A DNA stretch of 64,000 nt from Anodontia alba (Eukaryota; Mollusca; Bivalvia; Lucinida; Lucinidae): assembly GCA_964016985.1 (NCBI GenBank), contig OZ024827.1, forward strand, positions 78,629,835 to 78,693,834, given 5' to 3'. Shown piece by piece: positions 10,232 to 22,739 of the stretch (its first letter is position 1; each line of letters opens with the position of its first letter). Under the pieces are notes generated by a model. It was given only the letters and a program-made list of their open reading frames with translations. It ran no database searches and was not told the origin of the DNA. A program made the position numbers and the translations under genes.

Positions 10232-10827
10232 AAAATATCAAGTATTATTTTCTCTGAAAAAATAAAATGTCGTCTGCTGCAGTTACCGTTACTGTTTTCA
10301 TGGGAAGATAACCCTGACACGGTTATTTAATTCAGCGTCTTTCTCTCACTTGGGAAACTCTTACAGAAAAGAATTTGCTCTTTCTGTGTAAATATAGCCC
10401 TCATTTTTAGAGGATTCAAGTACTAGGAAGACAAAACTTTATCTTCAAACATCGTCTCTCTTATTAAAAGACCACTAAATTGTTAAGGCATATCCTTTCT
10501 CCATAACAGCTTCAACTTGGAAAAAAATAATCTGTCAATGAATCATGACCATCGAAATTGACTTTTGCTGACTACAAAGTATTCATCAACTGATAAACCT
10601 GTTGATAATTACCTTTAACCAGCTGTATTCAACTATCTACAGATGGTATTTTATGCTTCAGTTGTTTTCTGAACAGCTGGTCTTCAAAATAAACTCGCAA
10701 TTGCATATAAGACCTAGCCCTGCTATCAAGGAAAACAAACACATCACTCAGTTTCATACATTTGTGATTGAGGATGTTGCACCCATCTTTCAAAAGTGTT
10801 CTGATATTTTGTCTATGCTTATTGCAG

Positions 10828-11085
10828 GTGACAGACCGAATGTGCCCAACGTAGCTATAATTGTTACTGACGGACAATCCAATAACGCAGCACTGACAGC
10901 ATCAGAGGCGAAGAAAGCCCGAGACGCCGGCATTACAGTGCTGGCCATTGGTGTTGGTCACGGTGTCAAGACAACGGAACTGAATGCTATGGCCACCGAC
11001 CCCGACAATACTCATGTATACACAGCTGATAACTTTGACGCTCTAAATTCGCTACAAGCTCTTCTGTCTACGAAAGCATGTGAAG
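10828..11085 (+). CDS. Exon: C-terminal part of vWA domain 2
   Basis: The acceptor is tattgcag and the donor gttagt; 86 codons, phase 1-1. It begins GDRPNVPNVAIIVTDGQS, so the third MIDAS residue, D of TDG, is present. It continues through AKKARDAGITVLAIGVGHG to ATDPDNTHVYTADNF and a terminal cysteine. An open frame extends upstream to 10602, but homology begins at the acceptor. The donor is followed at once by a long TA microsatellite. Confidence 0.93.
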
Positions 11086-11090
11086 GTTAG

Positions 11091-11192
<102 letters not shown>

Positions 11193-11906
11193 CTTGTATG
11201 TCACCTGAGATTTACATATATACATAAACCGTTGATATCATTTAATCATTTACGCATAATTTGCGATAGTTTCCAGGATATTCTATCAAAAAGCAAGAAC
11301 ATGACATCTACTGAAACGAATAAGGGATCTGAATTAATATCTACACATGTGTAGCTTCCCTTTATATGTGCATTGTGAATAAAGAAGCTTACCTGTGTGT
11401 CATTTCTTGCATTCAGTCGATAGAAGTATTCAAAAGATGTAAGGGCATGTTTCAACTTTAAATGCATAACGGAGTAGACTGTCATTTTTATACCAAGAAT
11501 GTGGCGTTTTGGACACTTAGATTTCTTCCAAATTTGGCACAAAGACGCTAAGCAAAGCAAAACGTTTCCGAACATTTCAAATGAAAACGTCCAGCACCAT
11601 TTAAGATATAGACTCTTTTTTTAGTTCGCTTTATTCTTCATTTAAAGAAAGATACATTGATACGATTACAAATTCAAGTTACTATTGACGGCATTTCATG
11701 TATTAAAATTAATGCACATCTTCTCGCTGTTTCATAATACGGACAACGAAGACTATGATCAGACTGTGGGTATGCAAAGGCTGATTTAAACATCTGTTTT
11801 GTGCACATGTCAGAGGGTACGTTTTCTCATGTTCAGGCTATACATGTAGTGCAAATTTAAAAAAAAATATTGCTTTGCATATAGAAGAACCAGAAAGTCC
11901 ACTTAC

Positions 11907-12171
11907 CATTACGAAAGCATGCCTATTCAAATATATTGAACGTTTTACCACCAAAAACCGTAAATTTCACACACAAAAAATCTAATATTTTTCATATTTT
12001 TGCTCAAAACATAGATTGTGGGTACTCGTTAGAGCCGCCTCGACGAGGCGGTTCTAACAATGTTTTTAAGCAGAAATAAGAAAAATAATGCATACCCCTG
12101 TAAACCCCAGTTTTACTATATAAAAGTGGGGTTTAAGGGGGTAAAAATTATATAGACGTGTTTTCGTGATG
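11907..12171 (-). mobile_element. MITE family A copy (minus orientation)
   Basis: The left end is cattacgaaagcatgcctattc and the right end gacgtgttttcgtgatg. The right arm of the central palindrome has lost about 12 nt. Confidence 0.83.
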
Positions 12172-12602
12172 CATCAACATGTTTACACAGAATAGTGCTT
12201 TATTATGCAGTATGAAAAATACTGAAAGGGAGACAACTATGCCATCGGATTTTGCATCCTTTTAAAAGGGGTCTTCTCTGAAATGAAAGAATGTGCTCCG
12301 GAGAGCAAAATCCTTCCGTTTAGAACAGAACCTTTTCAGAAAGCCAATGGCTTGTAGGAAGACAAATAGGAAGTCACAAAAGTTGTCACCCTTGTATAAA
12401 ATGGCAGAAAATCTACCATGTATATTAATATTAGGTTCCTATAAGCAAACCAGGTCTGCTGTTAGCTGTCTTCTTTCAGGTTGTCTAAAGGGTCTCCCAT
12501 TCAGATTATTAATACGGTATGTAGTACTTTGTGAAATGTGTTGGTCAGTTGCATATATGTTTTTAGGTCTCAGAATATGCTGATTATGTTTTGTACTTTC
12601 AG

Positions 12603-12907
12603 TGTCAAAACCAGTGCAGAATTCGACTACTCCTGTTTGCGCAGCAAAAGCTGATATCGCTTTTATTCTGGATTCCTCTGGCAGCATAGGACAGACCAAC
12701 TACAACAAAATGTTGACATTTGTGAAAGATGTCGTGAGCAAATTTGATATTGGTCCAAATAAGATCCAGGTGGGGACAGAAATCTTCAGCGATAGAACAT
12801 ACGTTCAGTTTGGACTGAATAAATATCAAACACAAGCGGCACTGAAAAACGCTATCGGTAATATCCCATACAAAAGAGGAACCACAAATACAGGACAAGC
12901 TCTGAAG
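12603..12907 (+). CDS. Exon: N-terminal part of vWA domain 3
   Basis: The acceptor is gtactttcag and the donor gtatag; it enters in phase 1 and leaves in phase 0. A short linker VSKPVQNSTTPVCAAK, with one N-glycosylation sequon, precedes ADIAFILDSSGSIGQ with DSSGS intact. KIQVGTEIFSDRTY follows, then GTTNTGQALK with the MIDAS threonine. The intron follows at QALK, about ten residues earlier in the fold than the corresponding intron of vWA 2. Confidence 0.93.
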
Positions 12908-13344
12908 GTATAGTAACCCATTAGTGCCTCAGTACTCTAAGTGCTCGTCTGCCTCTTCCTTTGGGCAAGCCCATGTTCAAATGAAGGTGTACCGGGTCCG
13001 TTTAACCCGTTAAATGGATTTTACTATCGTTAGAGCTTCAGTTTAAGTCTATATGTTGTAAACTACAACATACATTGTTCACTAACTCAAACAGTGAAAC
13101 AGCACAGAAAAACAAATTATATCTCAGCATTTTGATGAATCACAGATGAGGCTTCGCAAACAAACCGTACATCAGGACAATAGAAAACAGTAGTACACCA
13201 CAATTAAAGGGGGACAGTAATTAAGAGTTATATTTATTTCCTCTAGAAATATATCCTTTTCCTAAATTCGAGTTTGCATCCTTTATAGAACATACGACGG
13301 TCATTCTGTGACTGGTGTTATTTCTGCAAAATTATTTTTGTCTG

Positions 13345-13620
13345 CATCAAGAAAACATACTTATATAATTCGGCCCCCTTAAACCCCACTCTTCTATAGT
13401 AAAACTGGGGTTTACAGGGGTATACATCATTGTTCTTATTTCTGCTCAAAACGTTCATTGTGTGTACTAGTTAGAACCGACTCGTCAAGGCGGTTCTAAT
13501 AAGTACCCACAATCTATGTTTTGAGCAGAAATATGTAAACTATCAGAACATTTTATCTGAAACGCTTCATTTTTGGTGGTAAAATTTTAAGTATATTTCA
13601 ATAGGTATGTTTTTGTAATG
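13345..13620 (+). mobile_element. MITE family A copy (plus orientation)
   Basis: The left end catcaagaaaacatacttat and right end ggtatgtttttgtaatg are mutated but clear, and the palindrome persists with scattered mismatches. This is an older copy. Confidence 0.78.
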
Positions 13621-13693
13621 TACGTAAATTCAGAGTCAATGTATAAGTGATGTAATTTACTTTTTAATATGGTAAAATTTTATTTTCTTTTAG

Positions 13694-13837
13694 GATGCTT
13701 ATACGAAAATATTTACAGCCGCAAACGGCGACCGAGCTGGAGTTCCAAACATTGCTATTGTTGTTACAGATGGGCAGTCAACCAATAAAGTCAACACTAA
13801 AAATGAAGCCAAGAGACTAAGAGACCATGGCGTTCAG
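13694..13837 (+). CDS. Exon: middle of vWA domain 3
   Basis: A 144-nt exon (48 codons, phase 0-0) encodes DAYTKIFTAANGDRAGVPNI, then AIVVTDGQSTN with the MIDAS aspartate, and ends RLRDHGVQ. The acceptor is cttttag; the donor gttata is weak. Its partner at 15202 continues VFAVGVGSG, the strand that vWA 2 encodes without interruption. The weak donor might allow intron retention, giving a stop soon after. Confidence 0.88.
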
Positions 13838-13910
13838 GTTATATGGCCAATGTTGTTACAAGCACACTGCTAACCCTTGTCCTTGTAAACCGGGTATACC
13901 TTTCCTTTGC

Positions 13911-13975
13911 AAACAGTGTAGTTCCAGATCAGTTGACCGAAGAGGGCAACTATCTGGAGCTGCACTGTTTGCCAT
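13911..13975. repeat. Hairpin repeat family H core
   Basis: Arms aacagtgtagttccagatcag and ctatctggagctgcactgttt pair, with ttgaccgaagagggcaa in the centre. The upstream ctaacccttgtccttg resembles the second H subtype end. The rest of the intron to 15201 shows only AT-rich sequence and a G-rich tract at 14239-14272. Confidence 0.55.
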
Positions 13976-15201
13976 TTAGTATACAAATTTATATCAACAA
14001 ACTGGATCAAGGAATCTGATTGGCTGACAGTTTGAAGTGGGCTGGCATCTTTGTTTATTTAGCTTGATAATGGCTTATATTTTAATAGGGGCACAGGATT
14101 CAGATTTGCCATCATTTTACGCGAATGAGGCAACTTTTGTGACTTCGTGGTTTCTTCCTTGCATGTCATTCCCCCTTCTGTAAAGCGTCTACTATATACA
14201 GAAACAAATCGCTCCCCTTTGGGATTCTATTTCAAAGGTGGCGGATGGTGGGGGCGGGGGGGAGGAGGGGTGGCAAAATCCTTTGGCAGAATTTCCTCGC
14301 CTGAAATTGTACTTTCTTCAATACTGATAACATCAGTATATATGTAGAAGACATTTCTTACATTGTTAATTTAATAAGGATTACTTAAGTTTACTGAAAC
14401 ACTTTGGATTTAAAATTGTTAATTCTGTTGAGGTCTAGTTAAACCTAACTATTTCTTGCATGCTTTTGTTTTGGTTTGTTTTTGCATCGACGTTAACTTT
14501 GCTAAAAATCTGTAAAGCCTCTGTAATTTGTAAGCGACGTTGTTTAAGTCAATATGGCGAGGAAATTTATACCTAGGTCTTTCAGAGGAAACAGACTGAA
14601 TTCTACTGTATTCAGACTGAATTCTACTAGCGGAAATAATTATCAAGTAATAACCCGACCAGTTGCAGTATAATAGAGTTTAGAATCTGTGCATTCTTAG
14701 GAATCGGGAGTGTTAATTTCAATGTCAATATTAGAAACTATTCTTTTGAAATTTCAAATTGGTAATACTTGTATTGTGATTCAATATTCAAAACCATAAG
14801 AGGTAATATACTAGGCAAATTAATAAACTCAATACCCTTGTTGATTTATTGAATTTAATGAAATGTGTTACATTGTATATTGCTGAAGAGCATCTTAAAT
14901 TTAGTTTTATGTGAGAAAGCCAGCCTCATAAAAGGCATGATTACTTTTATATAATTGACATTAAGAAGAATCAGAAAGTGTTGTTAATACAGATAGCATA
15001 GGATTTCGTTCTGACTGATTAAAAATGTTGTTAAGTTCAGAAAGCGAGATGTCAAAACGAGATTTGCATTTAACATTGCCGTTCACTCGGGAGGAATGAG
15101 ATCTAATTTTTCGTTTCATGATATTAAACAAAGAAAAGTCTCAAGATCTTGTCGCTTTAACATTCCATGATATACCTCTAGAGCTAAAATGTATTATACA
15201 G

Positions 15202-15349
15202 GTATTCGCTGTGGGTGTTGGCTCAGGCGTACAGAAGTCTGAACTGAATGAAATAGCCACAGATCCAGACAGTACTCACGTTCTCACCGTGAAGGACTTC
15301 AGTCAGCTCACTCAAATTACAGCTCAGCTCAACAACAAGGCATGTGCCG
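15202..15349 (+). CDS. Exon: C-terminal end of vWA domain 3
   Basis: The acceptor is ttatacag and the donor gtacgt; phase 0 in, phase 1 out. It encodes VFAVGVGSGVQKSELNEIAT, then DPDSTHVLTVKDFSQLTQ and a closing cysteine, matching the last strand and helix of the other two vWA domains. The open frame extends upstream to 15118, but only the part after the acceptor is homologous. Confidence 0.92.
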
Positions 15350-15896
15350 GTACGTTTGGAGATAATTTGAATGACCCCATTTATGCTAAGTCGACTCTGC
15401 TGTAGTAATCCTTTGGACTGTTCTATTTCCAGTAGAAGGGGTGTATTGTTTTGTTTTATTATTTAACATGTTTAATGAAATTACCTTATTTAATGAAAAC
15501 AGTGTAGACCCTGATCAGATGCCTCATCTGGTTCTACACTGTTTGCTAATGTACCGTTTTTATGGGACGCTGGGCATCAATTAATTTAGCATCAATGCAT
15601 CAGATAAAGGAAACATATAATTCGCTTCTCAAGCTAATTCCCCATAAGATATAGTGAAAACGGGATATTGTAGTGCTCTACGTGAGGGCATCCTAGCGTA
15701 TCGTCAAGACTATGCGATTTTAAACCAGCTATTCAATGTATTTATTACTACTAGCAATCTCTTTACAGCATTAATATATCTTCATTTGCTTTATAATCAA
15801 CACCTTGCTTATTTCTCATATCATATGGCGAAAATGTCATGGGTTAAATAACTCTCAAGTAAAGGGAAATCAAAATAATTAATTTTTCTTATTCCT

Positions 15897-16163
15897 CATA
15901 ACGAAGTCAAATATATTGAAAATTTTACCACCAAAAACAGTAAATTTTCTGATATAAATTCTGATATTTTTCATGTTTCTGCTCGAAACATAGATTGTGG
16001 GTACTTGTTAGAACCGCCTCGACGAGGCGGCTCTAATGAGTACCACAATGTACGTTTTTGAGCAGAAATAAGAAAAATAATGATTACCCTTGTAAGCCAA
16101 AGTTTTACTATATAAAAGTGGGGTTTAAGGGGGTCAGAATTATATAGGCATTTTTTAATGATG
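15897..16163 (-). mobile_element. MITE family A copy (minus orientation)
   Basis: The left terminal repeat is partly deleted (cataacgaagtcaaatatattg). The central palindrome gaaccgcctcgacgaggcgg is nearly perfect. The right end is attttttaatgatg. Confidence 0.75.
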
Positions 16164-16258
16164 TCCACTTAATCAGAAAGGGCTTGCCGTGCAGACAAAG
16201 TGAACGTAAAGTAACGTGTACATCGTTTCCCTTGTACAGAATGGCAGATTATCTACCA

Positions 16259-16487
16259 GGGCCCAGTTGTTCAAAGCTAACGACGTCGTTAGTTAACGAT
16301 TCGTTAAAACTTACATCGAGTGATACACAAATATTCTGAAATTTTTTGCTGAAAAAATGAGTGCAAAAGCTACTCACATTTTTTCAGCAAAAAGTTTCAG
16401 AATATTGTATATTGAATCCGCTAAAACAGTTAACGAAATGTCCCTTAACGAGCTCGTTAAGCTAACGACGCTTTGAACAACTGGGCC
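16259..16487. mobile_element. Foldback element I, copy 1
   Basis: The ends gggcccagttgttcaaagc and gctttgaacaactgggcc are inverted. Inside are ctaacgacgtcgttag and a long hairpin around cattttttcagcaaaaa. It has the same structure as the copy at 21722-21964, in the opposite orientation. Confidence 0.75.
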
Positions 16488-16581
16488 AGATGTATCTAAT
16501 GTGTGGTTTGCGCTTTAATCCATTAAGTCCTCTTAACCCATTGTAGATTGAATACACTCCCCTCACATTATATAGTGGAAG

Positions 16582-16836
16582 CTTTACGAAATTATGCCTA
16601 TTCAAATATACTGGAAATTTTACCACCAAAAAAATAAACTTTTCAGATGAAAAATTCTGTATTTTCAAATTTCTGCTCAAAACATAGATTGTGGGTACTC
16701 ATTAGAACCGAGTACCCACAGCATATCGTTTTGAGCAGAAATAAGAAAAATAATGTATACCCCTGTAAACCCCAGTTTTACTATATCAAAGCGGGGTTTA
16801 AGGAGGTCAAAGTTATATAGGCATGTTTTCGTGATG
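16582..16836 (-). mobile_element. MITE family A copy (minus orientation)
   Basis: The left end is ctttacgaaattatgcctattc and the right end gcatgttttcgtgatg. The inner arms of the central palindrome (gcctcg core) are deleted, leaving gaaccgagtacccac. Confidence 0.78.
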
Positions 16837-16910
16837 GAGTCAAATTTCAATTTTAGGTATGTCAGGCTATGTCATTTAGATAGTGCTTGAGACAAATGGC
16901 TGAACTATTT

Positions 16911-16980
16911 GCAAACAGTGGAGACCCTGATCAGACGACGCATTCTGCGGCGTCTGATTTGGGTCTGCACTGTTTGATAG
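16911..16980. repeat. Hairpin repeat family H core
   Basis: Arms caaacagtggagaccctgatc and ctgatttgggtctgcactgtttg with inner arms gacgacgc / gcggcgtc. The interval 16981-17989 otherwise holds only AT-rich sequence, a short GAGA run near 17495 and a partial H hairpin at 17770-17830. Confidence 0.6.
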
Positions 16981-17989
16981 TTACCCTTTTAGGGGTCTCC
17001 AGACTAAAATGAGTGTATCCTTGAACAGATAACTTAATAACAATGAACGAAATTAGAAAATTGAAAACAACCGACACAATTAATGTTTGAAACAACCTGG
17101 CTAGTTTCGATAACGATGGTTTCACCAATGATCCTGAATCAGCCTGCACAATCTTATTAGTATCTTCGTTTTGACATCATACTTTCAGTGAATACTATTT
17201 TATCTAATTTTAGTTTTAAACATACCTTATTGCCACAATATGGCCAGCAAATGGGTCGAATCACAAGTTCTAACAACATTATTCATTGTCCTACCCCTAG
17301 CATGTACATGTAACGGTATTTGCAATGTTATATGCAATATTTTATGCAATGACAATGATAATAGATCAATTTTTCCCCGAACATTTTACATACTCTTACG
17401 CAAACAATAAAAAACTTTAATAACCCGAACGAATTCGTTTTTCAGGCTCTAGAAAAATGCTTCAAATAGCTCAAGCAAACAAATATTTAGCGAGAGAGAG
17501 AGAAAGAGAGGTTGCACTGGCTAAAATTCTTTCCGATTAACAGAATGGGCCCATACAAGAGTGCACGAATGCGCAGTCTGATCTGAATCATGGCGTATGG
17601 TTTCAGAGCCATCGTCCAACAGTGCATATCATTTTCGCTAGGTATGTTATAAAATTGTCTTAACGTAGATTAATGAAATCAGATAAAACAAATGAACTCT
17701 ATACATCCAAAATATTTGGACACATTAACGCTTTACCATAAACCTTAAAACCTGCTAGCTGGATGAGTAGCACTGTACATCTAGATCAGACGCCGCGTTT
17801 CGCAGCGTCTAATTTGGGTTTACACTTTTAGTTCAAGCATCTCCGTTTCAATGCGTAGAGTAGATACGCACGGTACATGTAAATACCATTTAATTTTGGG
17901 CAAACAAATCTGATTGAATCATATTTTATCTGCCCAAAACCAAACATTTTACGTTTTCCATATTTAATTTCTTTTACTTTCTTTTTCAG

Positions 17990-18160
17990 CTATTCCACCA
18001 TCTCCTCAAACACTTGTCCCGTCGGTGGCCCCTACGTACGGTCCAGATTCGTGCCAGGATCAGAACCCTAGTTGTGATAGCTATGACATCCCTGCCGTAT
18101 GTACAGATTATGCTGCGTGGGCTAGGGACAACTGTAACCGAAGTTGCCACTTCTGCGTTC
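17990..18160 (+). CDS. Exon: ShKT domain 1 with Pro-rich lead
   Basis: The acceptor is ctttttcag and the donor gtaagt; 57 codons, phase 1-1. The lead AIPPSPQTLVPSVAPTYGPD is followed by six cysteines in ShKT spacing: SCQDQNPSCDSYD, AVCTDYAAWARDNCNRSC and HFC. The W-A-x-x-N-C segment is a hallmark of the family. ShKT modules are compact three-disulphide folds common in secreted invertebrate proteases and matrix proteins; here the module is structural, not evidence of toxicity. Confidence 0.92.
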
Positions 18161-18241
18161 GTAAGTAAAACTTCCAGTCTGATGTAACTGTGATTTGCAC
18201 TTGTCAATTCTTTCTTCCCGGCAGACCAAAGTAGATACCTG

Positions 18242-18303
18242 TGCAAACAGTGTAGATCCAGATGAGACGGCTTGTAACCGTCATCAGGATCTACACTGTT
18301 TAC
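18242..18303. repeat. Hairpin repeat family H core
   Basis: Arms caaacagtgtagatccagat and catcaggatctacactgttt, inner arms gacggcttg / aaccgtc. Confidence 0.6.
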
Positions 18304-18719
18304 CACTCTGTTTTGATTTTAGATCGAAACTCCTTTTTTACATCAGTTGACATGCCCAAATTCAAGGAAATTAAATTTTAAATGTTTCTTGCGTAAAGCA
18401 ATAATGATAACTACAGCAGAAGACACTTTGAAATATATTAGCAAAAACTGTATATTTTTTTGGTGGTAGCTTTGGATATGAAAATAGAAGCTCATCTGTG
18501 GTACAAATTACTCTAACACCGTCCGTGACGTCCTACAAGATCTGTATCAATGTTCTTGAAGAGGCAAAAGTTGATAACATGACATAAAACTTACCATTTT
18601 GTTTCTTCTTGCGAACATATAAGAGACACCGGTGTCAGGCAAGTACCAAGTATTGACCATTTGGACATAAAACAAATTAGTTGTGGCCTGTAAAACAGTT
18701 GCAAAATTTATAAAATGTA

Positions 18720-19055
18720 CAGTTTACTCCCGTTATTTCGACTCGATCTTGCTTATCTCGAATAACCGCTTAACTCGAAGTGAAACTCTGGTCCCTGCCT
18801 AAGCATAAACATCTAACAAAAGGTAAAAAGTATTGTGGAAAAGAGGAGAAATTGCTCCTAAGGAGCAATTACTCCTCTTTTCCACAATATTTTCAATATA
18901 TCTCTAACTTCATGAGTCCAATTCATATATATTAGTTACATGTGGTTGTTCGAATATATTTTTCCCCAATTCTGCAAAGCTTATATGTGGAGGTGCGGAA
19001 TTCTCGAAGTATTTAATAGAGTCCCTTGGAATTCGAGATAACGAGACTTGACTGT
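18720..19055. mobile_element. MITE family C copy
   Basis: Starts cagtttactcccgttatttcg after TA and ends cgagataacgagacttgactg. It carries a central palindrome gaggagaaattgctcc / ggagcaattactcctc. TA flanking and cagtcgactc ends suggest Tc1/mariner-derived MITEs. Open frames at 19013-19268 on both strands are not genes. Confidence 0.75.
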
Positions 19056-19332
19056 GATGGAAAATCAACGGTAGTCTCCAGCCTTTTAAAAATACGAAGT
19101 ATGTTGATGGTGTATATTGGCTTTGGTTTGTCCGCGAGCGCGATACTAAATATACGGCCCCTGATATTTCTCTTTGTTAACGCTGAGCATTTTAGGAAAA
19201 TTTCAGCAGACGACATTTTGAATCTTTTACTTTTTTTCAAATTTTCAAAAGCATACTTTGTCCAGTAATGACTTAAAATGAAAATTTTGCAAAGATTTAG
19301 ACTTTAACTTATTCATGCGGAATGGAACTTGT

Positions 19333-19368
19333 GTGCGTGCGTGCGTGCGTGCGTGTGTGTGTGTGTGA
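19333..19368. repeat. GTGC/GT microsatellite
   Basis: A run of gtgc repeats passing into gt repeats. The interval 19370-20390 shows no gene and no repeat I can name. Confidence 0.85.
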
Positions 19369-20526
19369 GGGCGGGGATGGGGTACTTGCTGGTCCGCTTG
19401 GGATTGATGCGTGAACAATTAACGTTTGGAAAGGGTGTGTGTGTTTTTTTTTTTCAAGCTGGGCAGTGAGCAGCGCTGCCATCATTTAGGCTGGGAAAAT
19501 GGTATTTTAGTGGGGAAAGGGTATGTGTTCACAAGTATGCTAAAAACGCTGTCATAAGGGGTTTAATAAAATCTTGTGACCATTTTTATTCAGCGAGGAG
19601 CATTTACCCGAAATAATTACCTTTCTCCCAACTTTTCTGAATTTAGATACACCTTTGAATTGTTCTCCGCTTTTGAGCCATAGAAGCGTAAGTATGCAAG
19701 CAAAAACAAATTGTGCAATACCTGTCTTAGGTAACTTGCTATTTAATTCCTCTGTCTACAGAATGACATATAATCTTTAATCACTACATCTGTGTTATGA
19801 AACATAAAAAGTTTCGCTGTGCATTGTACCGATCAAGTGTTTCAACAGAATGAGCGTTTTAAATGTCTGCCGTGTGAAGGGGTCCTTTTTCTTATTACAC
19901 AGTGTAAATGCTGCTTTTTAAGAGAACACCGTGAAAAGGGTATCAATTTTTAATATTTCAAGCACACTGTTATTTCGAGCACACTGTTATATTTCGAGCA
20001 TCGGTAGCAAGCTTACCAGCACGCGCCCTCCACGAGAACGTAAATAAGTGAATTCAGGAACTGATACTATCAGATCCACATCAAGTTCTCAACATCAAAG
20101 GAAAAGACAGACAAATACAATCAACTTACTGGCAAAAAAGGAAAAGCTGGCAAGCAGGGCTGTCAATCCTTTCACAAAAAAAGGAGGCAACTCTGTTACC
20201 CTAATATATCTCTAACTTACATAATTATTGAAAGAAAATTATTTGTAAGGGAAGCACTACAGAACATTTTACAAAAGCTACCACAATTAAAAGTGACCCT
20301 TCTATCTCAATTCTTTAAATAGGTCTATTTCCATCAGAAGGAGTGTCTGATTAGTTTTAAACATTTAACATCATGTTTCACAGAAAACCCTGCATGGAAT
20401 GCAGATCCAGATCAGACGCCGTCTGGTCTATGTCTACACGATTTTTAGTGTCCCTTATATCTCCTCAGGAGACAATCTGCATGAATGGCAAAGTCTATTT
20501 TCTGTGAAAACTAAAAAAATGCCATC

Positions 20527-21110
20527 ACTTTGTAGTCTGCTGAATTAGCCCAGAGAGAGGTAAAGTTAGCCTTTACCACTCTTTAGGCTAGTTCAGCAGA
20601 CGACAAATTAGTGATATTTTCTTATTTTTCCAGACAAAAAGGATTTGGCATTTCATGCAATGGCTGGAGACAATTTGCATGAAATGTCAGATCCTGTTTC
20701 TACTACGGAAAATGAAAAACAAAATATGTCAAAATGTCGTCTCCTGAGAAAAAAAAGTTGAATATGGAGACACACAGGAAAGGCCGCAAGCACAGACGAC
20801 AACCCTATGTAGGCACTACACAAATCAGAACTTTGTCAAAGAAACAGAACGAACATACTGAAGTGCTGCAACAGAGGTACCGCTTTGTAATGATCAGAAA
20901 TAATATTCTTGGGAGCCATTGGCACTCTGTGTACGACTTTCAGCAGACGACGTTTTGAAATATTTTGTCTTATTTTTTTCCCAGTTAATAGGAGTTGACA
21001 TTTCATGGAAATTGTCTCTAATGGAAACAGCCTGCAGGAGATGTCAAATTCTGTTTTCTGGGAATAATAGTAAAAAAAAAAAAAAAAAAACTTCATCAAT
21101 GTTTCGTCTG
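20527..21110. repeat. Two adjacent foldback family F copies
   Basis: The first (about 20527-20740) has arms tagtctgctgaattagccca / aatgtcgtctcctgag around gcatttcatgca. The second (about 20938-21110) has agcagacgacgttttgaaat with gacatttcatgg. Open frames here are read-throughs. Confidence 0.5.
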
Positions 21111-21170
21111 CCAAGAGAGTGCTCAATGTTTACCTAACAGAAATCATAAAGGTTGACCTTTGAAACACAA

Positions 21171-21344
21171 AAAATTATATTGAAAATTTTACCACCAAAA
21201 ATGAAAATTTTCAGATAAAACATTCTGATATTTTTCATATTTCTGCTCAAAAACATAGATTATGGGTACTCGTTATAACTGCCTCATCGAGTCGGTTCTA
21301 AGGTGTTTAAGGGGTTAAAATTATATAGGCATGTTTTCGTGATG
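21171..21344 (-). mobile_element. MITE family A copy, truncated
   Basis: Starts inside the element at tatattgaaaattttaccacc, with no left terminal repeat. Part of the right half is deleted after gtcggttctaag. It ends gcatgttttcgtgatg. Confidence 0.72.
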
Positions 21345-21444
21345 GCCCGGAAAGTGCACAAGGTTAACCTAAAAGAAATTATAAAAGTTAACCTTTGAAA
21401 CACTAAAACATTCAGAGTTTCATTGAGACTCAACATACGGCATT

Positions 21445-21708
21445 CATCACTAAAACATACCTATATAATTTTGACCCCCTTAAACCCCACTTTTATATAG
21501 TAAAATTGGAGTTTACAGGGGTAGATATTATTTTTCTTATTTCTGCTCAAAAACATAGATTGTGGGTACTCGTTAGAACCGCCTCGACGAGGCTGTTCTA
21601 ACGAATACCCACAATCTATGTTTCGAGCAGGAATGTGAAAAATATCAGAATTTTTATAAGAAAATTTTCAGTTATTTTAGTGGTAAAGTTTTCAATATAT
21701 TCGTAATC
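21445..21708 (+). mobile_element. MITE family A copy (plus orientation)
   Basis: The left end is catcactaaaacatacctat and the central palindrome is nearly perfect. At the right end an internal deletion removes the usual gaataggcgtgttt, leaving atattcgtaat. Confidence 0.8.
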
Positions 21709-21721
21709 CATGTAGTCTTCA

Positions 21722-21964
21722 GGGCCCAGTTGTTCAAAGCGTCGTTAGCTTAACGAGCTCGTTAAGGGTCATTTCGTTAACTGTTTTAGCGGATTCAATA
21801 TACAATATTCAGATATTTTTGCTGAAAAAATGTGAGTAGCTTTTGCAATGCAAAAGCTACTCACATTTTTTCAGCAAAAAATTTCAGCATATTTGCGTAT
21901 CATTCGATGTAAATTTTAACGAATCGTTAACTAACAACATCGTTAGTTTTGAACAACAGGGCCC
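21722..21964. mobile_element. Foldback element I, copy 2
   Basis: The ends gggcccagttgttcaaagcg and ttttgaacaacagggccc are inverted. The interior agctactcacattttttcag foldback is shared with the 16259 copy but reversed. It ends about 110 nt before the next exon. Confidence 0.75.
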
Positions 21965-22075
21965 AGGGCTACATACGTTTCTTGCAGGGCTGATTGCGCC
22001 TCCTAACACCGGCTTTAGCGGAACTTAAGCAGTAATAAGTGAACAGTGTATAAATATACGCGAGTTCTTTTTCAG

Positions 22076-22207
22076 CTTCCATACCAACTACCCCACCACC
22101 TTGTGTTGATCGCATTACTAACTGTAAAGAGTATAGTATGTCTGTATGTGCGGGTGACTACAGAGGATGGGCAGAGGACAACTGTCGCAAGTACTGTGGT
22201 TTCTGCA
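22076..22207 (+). CDS. Exon: ShKT domain 2
   Basis: The acceptor is tctttttcag and the donor gtaagt; 44 codons, phase 1-1. The lead PSIPTTPPP is followed by CVDRITNCKEYSMSVC, then AGDYRGWAEDNCRKYCGFC, which gives the full six-cysteine ShKT set. It is closer in sequence to ShKT 3 (41673) than to ShKT 1, sharing CVD-I-NC and NCRKYCGFC. Confidence 0.93.
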
Positions 22208-22739
22208 GTAAGTAGTATCAGGGATTTAGGTTTGAAGCTTTATTCGATTTAAGGAGAATAGATACATTTTCAGGGCAGGCAACTCTGTCAGAATGGTTTT
22301 GAATCCATTCTTTAATAGTCGAAAGGAAAGAATTCGCTCCCTGATTCTCAAAGAGGCTTGATGCTCGAGAAAGCAAACAACGTGTCGCGAAAGTAAACAT
22401 ATATTTCAGCAATTTTGAAAAACCTAAGCGGGCTATGTAGACATCTAGTCGACTAAATTTCTGCACAGACCGCTCAGGGTTTTTAAAATTGCTGAAAAAA
22501 GAATCTGTAGTATAATATCCACCTAATAAGTGCACATTTAAAAGAAAGCTATGCAGAGGACACCATAAGGGGCATGTATAATCATACGCATGCGATATGT
22601 TCTTTCCTACTTTGTTTAGAAAAGCATATTTTGTCCGTTCTCATTTGAATTGCCTTGACTTTGCCTAGAGGCAATTCAAATGAATACCAACAACATATGA
22701 CTTTATAAAGAAGTACATAAAAATACACCAACTGTTATC

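Noticed and set aside
9999..10241. Lys/Arg-rich minus-strand frame, also seen at 34826-35161 and 58540-58773
   Set aside because: It is the reverse strand of a retroelement tail. It is open because of composition, has no start context in common, and the coding strand of the element is the other one.
20734..20958. 74-residue plus-strand frame, basic
   Set aside because: Spans the edge of a foldback repeat and has no supporting motif or splice context.
17990..22207. Toxin genes, because of the ShK-type domains
   Set aside because: ShKT modules here are phase-1 exons inside a large vWA/VWC protein and serve as structural domains; there is no free-standing secreted peptide.
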